From the NCBI GenBank assembly GCA_015501075.1, contig JADNYJ010000440.1, forward strand, positions 1-25,969: a stretch of 25,969 nucleotides of DNA, given 5' to 3'. Position numbers and translations under genes: made by a program. The DNA is from Gymnopilus junonius. Taxonomy: Eukaryota > Basidiomycota > Agaricomycetes > Agaricales > Galerinaceae. Positions 19,101 through 25,969 of this stretch are shown piece after piece (positions within the stretch are counted from its first letter, which is position 1; each line of letters starts with the position of its first letter). The notes below the pieces were generated by a model that ran no database searches, had not been told where the DNA came from, and saw nothing but the letters and a program-made list of their open reading frames with translations.

Positions 19101-19975
19101 TTTCTGCTGTTAAATCATAAGTAATTATCTGCCTGAGAGTAACAATTCTGTAAGACTTACGAGACGTTACGAAAAGTCAAGAAGTGTAGACCACGAATCA
19201 TGAAGGAGGTTTATATCCTGCACACCCGGGGAGCATGGAGCCTTCCATGGAGGCAATTAGCTGCGCACCCAATGACTGTTGACGATGAAGTCACAGGCCA
19301 GCCTGCCATGTGATGCCCTCGAGGCAGAGATCAATCACCAAAGTCATGTACTAAAGCAGAAACAGATCTGTATTATCTGCGTGATTCGACACGGTGTTTT
19401 CGATCATGTTCCGACCTGCAAAAAATGTGGTGTTGGCAAGAAGATGTGAATAGTGATGTTCAATCTATCAAGACAGAAACTTACTTAGTTAAGGTAAAAC
19501 CGAGCAGATCCACTCTCTGACCAAGAAACAGGAGTGAGGTGGGAGGAGGAAACAATGATATTTACGCAATTTGAGTGTCTCCCGGGAGAGTCTCCGGAAC
19601 CCATGTTGACTCGTCACGTGCAAAGACTATTAATAGTTACAGCACTCGTCGCTGGTGGCAAGGAAGGGATCGTAGGGTGGTGCACAGCGCCAGAATACTT
19701 GCCTGGCGGCCTTTCTCTCCAGATTTCACAGGATGCTGACGGAAATTCTAATCTCATTCATATATTATTAGGTTTGAATCCCTTGAGCAAAACTGAAGAC
19801 ATATATGATAGATAAGCCTTCCGGAAGACGCGACGCATAATTGGGCGAGTTCAAGGTTAGCTAACTTTCAAACGCTCATCCAAAAGTAAGTAACTGTAAG
19901 TTAGATAGACCGGTCTACATGGGTATACATTATAATGCTGGTATGCTATTTATCCTCTAGTATGCTAGTCCGTAA
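19101..19975. other. Intergenic region
   Basis: About 875 bp between the low-complexity gene (its upstream side) and the 3' end of the terpene synthase. A 93-aa ORF at 19534-19815 (+) has no recognisable motif. No repeat or RNA gene is seen. Confidence 0.45.
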
Positions 19976-21235
19976 TCAAGCCACCGTAATTTGAAGTTGG
20001 TCCCTCGTTAAGTACGCTTCGTCTCTGGGCTTAAGACTAATTTTTCGAGTCTTTTGGACTTCAGAACCTTTCTGACCATAGTACCTTTTTGTCTCGTAGC
20101 TCCATTGATCATAGCCTCGCACACATCGAGCTACCCGATCAGAGTATTCATAGACAGCCCTGTCCACCTTTGGACCCATGAAGGAAGGTTATGGCGGTCG
20201 GAGAGGAATTTGCTGACTGTTGAGGTGGCATATCCGGAGAGCCAATACAGCGCTCCTTGCAAATCTAGGTCGTATTCGTGCATGATAGCCGTAACAACGT
20301 TATGGCCATCAAGGCCTCTTGAGTATTCCAGTCCGTATGAGTGCATATCCTTAGTTATCCCCGGAAGACGGTCAAATACAGAAATATGTCGGATGAAAAT
20401 AACATACATTTATAATGGCGATCAGGTCTGTGGCTGCTTCGGTCATCGACTTGACGAGAGGATGGTCAAAGACTTCATTAGGAATTTTCAAACCAAGGCC
20501 GAAGAATGAAAAGCTGGGTTTTGCTCCACATGTATCCCGTCGAAGAATCAAGTATTCCTCGACTGAGCGAATGTGGCCTTCAGATCGGTCATCGGCTTCT
20601 TGAATGATAGAGTTGGTATAGGCCTCAAAATCAGCAATGAATCGACCTATTCCTTCTGGGTCTTCTCCCACAGTATTGATCGTTCTCTTGAAGAACCTTT
20701 TAGAAATAGTTCAGATCATATTCTCGAGATTAATCAAAATACACGTACTGACGAGACATTTCGGTTATTTTGGTGGTAGTGGGTGCGTCCGTGTCCCTGA
20801 AGGTTTCCATAACGTCCTTGGCAATTTTTAACGCCTCCTCCCGAGTGGCCAAATCTGTATACTCATCAAAGGCGAAGTAGAAATTCATCAGATCGCACGC
20901 GATGCGAAGGTGACCTAAAAGAGTTATGTGAGGCGAAAGCATGAGTCTAATGTCTGGTATGACCCACCTGCGGTTTCCACTGGTCCAATAAAAGATGCCA
21001 GAAGATCTAAATAAAGGCGTCAGGTATTTTTCAATGAAGATGATGGCTATTTAATCTTACTGAAATTACAGGCTTTGAATTTTTCAAACTTTTCAGGTTC
21101 GAAAAGGCCAAAAGACTGGACCCAAGCGTTTGCTTCTTCGTCAATGTCGCTTATCCAGGAGTTAGAGACTCGTTTCCAAGGCCAATTAGCTAGGAGATCT
21201 GGGATAGTATATTGCGGAGGTACTGCAAATGACAT
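19976..21235 (-). CDS. Sesquiterpene synthase (class I terpene cyclase; one frame break)
   Basis: Cyclises a linear prenyl diphosphate, probably farnesyl diphosphate, in the cytosol. The exons are 21061-21235, 20968-21006, 20749-20914, 20408-20696 and 19976-20349 (minus strand), about 347 aa, normal for fungal sesquiterpene synthases. Features: WPWKRVSNSWISDIDEEANAW near the N-terminus, the aspartate-rich motif DEYTD (88-92) after DLMNFYFAF, and the NSE triad NDMHSYGLE with Asn223, Asp224, Ser227 and Glu231. The C-terminal RGYDQWSYETKRYYG supplies the conserved Arg-Tyr pair. Intron 4 falls exactly between Asn223 and Asp224. One base is missing near 20175-20187, between LPS and GPKVDRAV. The motif style suggests the 1,11-cyclising group (clade III), at low certainty. 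No P450 is adjacent, and a peptide transporter lies upstream. Confidence 0.9.
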
Positions 21236-22152
21236 TATGGTGGAAATGCTTAGGTTGATCTAAGAGATGGTGAGACTGCGAAAAGCTGGAAGAAAAGAAC
21301 TCTGCCAGACGTCCAGCTTTTGGCTGCGTTTTATACATGTTTTGTGCGGCGAATTCTCTCCATGGGGCTGTACTTATCGGCATCCCATTTATGCGATATT
21401 ATTGGAACGCGAATGCCGGGGTCGATCGAGACAGAGGAGATGTGCCAGGCTTCTTAATCTGTCGACTCCGCTTGAGATTAACATGTAGAAGTCGAAGGGA
21501 ATGAAATATCCTCCTGGGCGTTGGAAATAGATTGGTTGGTCCGTTGATTCCAAGGACGTCTCGTGGAATGCTTGTAAAAGACCGAACTTCCATGCAAGCA
21601 TTTCCGCCTCGGACGTCACTTTACCTACACCCCGCCTTCCAAGATTCATGTCAGGAATAGCTCATTTGGCTTAATCTAGTCCGAAAGACTCTGAAGTTAG
21701 TTAACGTTACAGGAATACTGTCCACGGACTGAGACGCTGATGGCGAAGAGATCGGGAGCGGAAGTAAGTGTCCTCCGACGTTTTGATATGGATCATGGCT
21801 CATCTAGTAACTAGTTATCTGCAGAGTGTACCTGCTCGCTGCTTGCATATATGACAACAAGCAACGATATTAGGAGATGTTGAACAGGAAATGCCATTGA
21901 AAATTATCAGCTTAAATATGCTTGTAAAGAGTGGGGCACAGACGCGGCACGAGCAAGAAATTCCCGACCTCGGGTGCCTTGACACACTCCGCAACATCCA
22001 AATTCGGCTACCAATGCTACAAAAGGGGTAACAAAAACGAGTTTGTACAAGCAATAGTATTATATTCTACGTAGTTACAGGAGTCATGGGTGAAACATTA
22101 TAATATAACGGCATTAGCTGACGTCGTGGTATCCACAAAAAAGCGATTGCAT
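21236..22152. other. Region between terpene synthase and transporter, with unassigned ORFs
   Basis: About 915 bp. On the minus strand two open stretches look partly gene-like. One begins at about 21802 (MSHDPYQNVGGHLLPLPISS...). The other, 21389-21649, contains SEAEMLAWKFGLLQAFHE and FQRPGGYFIPFDFYML. They could be two exons of one truncated gene, but I find no strong splice pair and recognise no family. Confidence 0.3.
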
Positions 22153-24451
22153 TTATTGACGCTTCTCATCATACACTTCCTCTTTATCCGCACCCAATTG
22201 GTTGAGCTCGTCTTCCTTCGCATCAAGTTCGCGAACCGACCACCAGAATATGCTACCAGCAATAAATGAGATAACTGCCATGACACCATAATTCCACACC
22301 AGCAAAGGATCGGCGGTCAGGCTGATGTCGAAAGAAAGTCAGAGAAGAACGGAGGAAACACATGGATTGATAATACTCACGAACAAACGCCTCGCCGAGG
22401 GCAGCGGAGATAGCAGACGTGAAGAGGAAAATTGACATGACGAGCGAACGCATGTTCGTGGGTGCTTTGGTGAAGGCGTACTCCAGGCCGGTGATGGAGG
22501 CGAAAATTTCACTCAGTGCAACGAGGACGTAACTGATCGAATGTGGTTGAGAACGGTGCAGAGAACATTAGAAGGTGAAAACTCACGCTCCGGTTTGGAT
22601 CCAAACGTTGAGAGGAGATACTTGAGGAGTTTCACACAGACCAGCAGAGTAACCGCAAGGACTTGTCTTATAAATGTAGTGTTGAACAACTTTTAAATAG
22701 GAATGAGCGATCCGCGCAGTTAGATGAATGTGAACGAATTACCAGCAGCCCAAATCATAGCGGCGGTACCAAACATGAAGCCAGCTGTGATCTTCTTCAG
22801 TGCACTAAAGTTGATTCCCATACGACGAAGTAAGGGGTAGAACTGGATTATGGTCAGTCATTATTCATCTTTCCCTAGACACGAAGGAGAAAAAACGTAC
22901 GATAATATCACAAATAGGAATGAAGATGAGCAAGGCGAATGGATCCAAGTTGGAAAGAACATCGTTAGGAAGACCATGAGTTGACATTTCAGCAGCTTGA
23001 GACGTCAAGTTATTGTTCAACTGGTTATAAGTCAACCCTAAATTTTTGAGTCAGAAAAGATAGTCGCCTCAAGCAAGTAAGAGAACGTACAATATAATGG
23101 GAACCAACAGAAAACACCGCAAGCTTTGATACCGCGCTGAACTTCATCAACCCATTGATCATCGAACGTCATCCACTTGGGCTTGTTAAGCTGCTTGCTG
23201 GGCTTCGCACTCTCCCAGAAGTCAGGGGCAGTAAAGTTCCTGTACATCGTAACAGGGTTCCAGCTCCATCTGCCGCGAGCAGCGTAACGCCATAGACGAA
23301 GAGCAGCGGCAAGGACGGAACCAGTCGGGGGCGAATGCTGGTACTTGTTACGACCAATCCACAAAACGGGGGCAAAGTAGGAAGACAGCAGTAGGAAGGG
23401 TATAAGCAAGGTAAAATCCGACATATTTCTCCGAGTACGACATTGAAATCTGGCCAATGAGGGCTCCAATGTTGATGAACAGATAAAAATACTGAAAGTC
23501 GCAATGAATCAGTACCATGTCTCTTCCAGAAATATGGATGTGCCCACCATATACAGTCTAGACACTGTCATTATTGGATCAACGATGACTCTCTCGCCCG
23601 ACTTGAGCGTAATTACGAAAAGTTTCGTCCTCTTATATTGTTCAGCGACAAGAGGCGAAATATTCGCTTTAAATAAACCGGTACCTGTTGCATGTTCAGA
23701 AAAAATCGAGCGATACGTTGTGGATCGAACTCACCAAAGCCCATTACAATTAGTGCAACAGCAAAAGCACCGATCGCACTGTCTTTCTCAATGACACCAG
23801 GGACAGCCGAGACGATGAGGATGATATGACCAATCAGGGCAATGAAAACAGCGACACAAATGGTCTTAAAACGACCCCAGTAGGTGTCGGCTATCCAACC
23901 GCCAATCAGGGGTAACATAACACCTTCAAAGAAGCATTCAGGACTAGAACGTCGGTTAAGGCCCTTTTATGACTCACCAGAACTGGTAAAATGTCGTTAA
24001 ACCGGTCGAGGTCTGCTGCCCACGGCCTAAAGCACCAGACTGGCCAATCGGACCGCCAGCACCCGTTCTTGAACCTGGTGGAAGCGGCTTCTGAATGAAG
24101 TTGGTCTGCGAGCAGGAATTAGATAGGAGACAAGTATGGTTTAGTGTGACGTACGAAAACGACGCTTGAACCATAGAAGGAAAAGCGTTCAGCAAGCTCG
24201 ACGATAGCGATCACTATAAATATATTGTTAGGAAAAGCGTTCTTTCAGCGAAGAAAAGACTCACAGTAGGCATTCCAAGGAATACTATCTGGAACACGCC
24301 GTAATGTTTGTTTCTCCTCCTCCGTTGGGAAAACGAGTCCATCATGGATACCGTCGTATTCATGTTCGACTGCTGATACAACTTCAGAGGAGTCAGCTTC
24401 GTGCTTCTTGATGTCTGAAAAGACGGCAGGGAGGCCGTCGTCGTGTTCCAT
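22153..24451 (-). CDS. PTR2: Proton-coupled oligopeptide transporter, POT/PTR2 family (frame breaks)
   Basis: Plasma-membrane symporter for di- and tripeptides. Eleven exons on the minus strand: 24265-24451, 24155-24213, 23978-24105, 23735-23923, 23548-23684, 23091-23491, 22901-23037, 22743-22842, 22587-22689, 22381-22532, 22153-22321, about 588 aa. Family signatures: ELAERFSFYG (ExxERF motif, 68-77), FWCYVTP...GGWIADTYWGRFKT, GTGLFKANISPLVAEQY, FINIGALIGQIS, SPPTGSVL, YWLTYNQLNNNLTSQAA, PNDVLSNLDPFALLIFIPICD, YPLLRRMGINF and SEIFASITGLEYAFTKAP. The N-terminus is acidic and cytosolic, and the C-terminus hydrophilic. The frame is broken at C-runs (minus strand) at 23909-23912 and 23368-23372, and at the start of the last exon (22320-22321). 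Flanking residues match the family, so errors are likely. A 34-nt alternative intron could avoid the first break but loses FWCYVTP. Confidence 0.88.
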
Positions 24452-25969
24452 AGTAGGATAAGGGGTAGTGGTATATGCGCCAACGAAGAAAAAAAGGGGA
24501 AGGGCGAGAAATGGGACAGCGACGAGAGCACGCTGGGGGGCGAGACGAAAAGCAGGAACGTCAATGGCCTACGGTCTATTCGAGATCCGAGCGTTCGTCT
24601 TATATTCTTCCAGCTTCGATCCCCGGAGCGGAAGGAGGGGTCTATTTTTAGGTCAGTATCGACAAATTCATTGAGCTCGCCATGCGTACACACACCGATA
24701 GACACATGAGGGGTGGAGTCGCAGTGATCGGGGCACCCCTGGAAGGCCGTAGAACCCACATTGACCCATACGAAAAGAAGCGCTGAAAAATATGGATGAA
24801 TTGGACTGTTATTCAAGGTAGGCAGCCCCTCGCACGACCACTTTTGTCTACTTTTATGCTGTATTGCCAATCAGGGGAATTTTCTCTGCAGCGGTGTATC
24901 GCGTGCTCTATAAAATAAAACTGAGCCGTATCGGGGAATACCACGAGGAGATAACTGAAAAATGAAGGCTGAGCACTTTCGGCTTTTATCTCTTCCGTTC
25001 CTTACCGGCAGGCCTCCTCTCGATGTACACTTGTAAGTCCAGTCCCCATTACACTCTCGCATGTCCAGGCGTCCACGATTGCCTCTTGTTCTTGGATGTT
25101 GTGCGCCTAGAATGTTCTAAAATGAATGAAAAGTAAGCGGGGCAACAAATCGAGGAACTACCTGAGTTGTTCTGGTCATAATTCTCGGCATACGGTTACG
25201 AAAGCTCACCGGTGAAGCACAATCTAGCACAATCTGGGACAATATGCTACAATATGGATGGACAATTGTGCAATCGGCGCAATATGACTGGTTTAGATAG
25301 AACGGAAAAATGCTGAACAGGAAAAAAGGAAGAGTCGCCGTCGGCAAATTCCCTTATGAAGGAAAAGATCGGGAAATTTTTAAAAATATCTCGGCAGCGC
25401 TCTTCACAACCCCGCTACCCCACCTTTTGTTTATGATTTCGACGGACGATGGAGCAGAGAAGTGCTCCTAAAAGAGGATGCAAATAGCGGTTATGGTTTT
25501 TTTAGGGTATTATGGCGTCGATAGGGGTCAATTCTCTCTTCAAAGAGCGAGTTGCTAGGGGTAATTTAAGGTAGATAACTATCGCAAGGAAGCGCATGGT
25601 GCGCTTGAGGTCCACAAGCAATAATGGCCGATAACGCTAAAACGGTTAAAATGCTGAGCTATACACAATCATAATCAGGGCATACAGGGGCATACCAAGG
25701 CAGGTCAGGGCTTCCAGCTGCCCCAAGGCACCGAGGTCGCGAGACCTGCAATACCCACATGTGCAACTGTAAAAAACCTGTAAGGAACCAAAACGAACGT
25801 TATCGTCCCGATGTAAGACTTTTATGACGCAGAGACTTTTATGTATGACGCACCAGAATAAGTTACGACTTCTCAAAAGAAAGTCGCAAGTGCTCGTCCA
25901 TACTCATCTGCTCCATTGAGAGCCCTTCTACATATGTGTCGCTTCAGTAAGTGAAAATGAATAATGTCA
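24452..25969. other. Terminal stretch without a recognised gene
   Basis: About 1.5 kb. The left part should contain the transporter promoter. ORFs here are short, overlap on both strands and carry no recognisable motif. The only structure seen is the 10-bp repeat near 25216. Confidence 0.5.
25216..25255. repeat. Four 10-bp tandem units around ACAAT
   Basis: Units AGCACAATCT, AGCACAATCT, GGGACAATAT and GCTACAATAT follow head to tail with exact 10-bp spacing. A looser copy, GGCGCAATAT, lies at 25276-25285. The spacing is close to one helical turn, so it could be an array of protein sites or a decayed minisatellite. Confidence 0.5.

Noticed and set aside
24214..24870. 218-aa minus-strand ORF as an extended transporter N-terminus
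   Set aside because: It is in a different frame from the transporter exons; the 24451 start gives a normal acidic N-terminus joined in phase.
1..25969. CRISPR array, operons or bacterial features
   Set aside because: The intron-rich gene structure is eukaryotic; no regular spaced repeats are present.

Overview
The window looks like nuclear DNA from a mushroom-forming basidiomycete (Agaricomycetes). Nearly every gene is cut by short introns of about 48-105 nt with GT(A/G)NGT donors. The gene set fits too: a GH45 endoglucanase with a fungal CBM1, a fungal sesquiterpene synthase, a peptide transporter, an ECM14-type carboxypeptidase homologue, NCA2 and a G-alpha subunit. All exon models were built by hand from reading frames, splice signals and remembered family motifs. 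No database search was run.

Layout, left to right. At 1-422 is the 3' part of one member of a small secreted/GPI-like protein family. At 506-1462 are two short TA-flanked inverted-repeat elements, and repeats follow to about 1740. A full member of the same family lies at 2434-3287 (+), the ECM14 homologue at 3686-5502 (-), and a second full family member at 6022-6885 (-). The two full members share both intron positions, including a rare GC-AG intron. After a gene-poor kilobase come a CBM1-GH45 endoglucanase (7997-9459, -), NCA2 (10332-12961, -), a G-alpha-like gene with degenerate GTP-binding boxes (13969-15451, +), a small acidic protein (16035-16618, +), a long low-complexity protein (16827-19100, -), a sesquiterpene synthase (19976-21235, -), unassigned ORFs, and a POT/PTR2 peptide transporter (22153-24451, -). 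I see no confident gene in the last 1.5 kb.

The genes do not form an obvious pathway. The secretory or cell-surface genes (the paralogues, ECM14, GH45) occupy the left third and housekeeping or signalling genes the middle. The terpene synthase and transporter on the right could be part of a small metabolite locus, but no cytochrome P450 or other tailoring enzyme is visible.

Six of the recognisable genes, plus the partial paralogue, are interrupted by one- or two-base frame changes, mostly in or beside homopolymer runs, although splice phases and residues on both sides remain family-like. This suggests indel errors in the assembly more than true gene decay, so the coordinates of those genes are spans, not clean reading frames.
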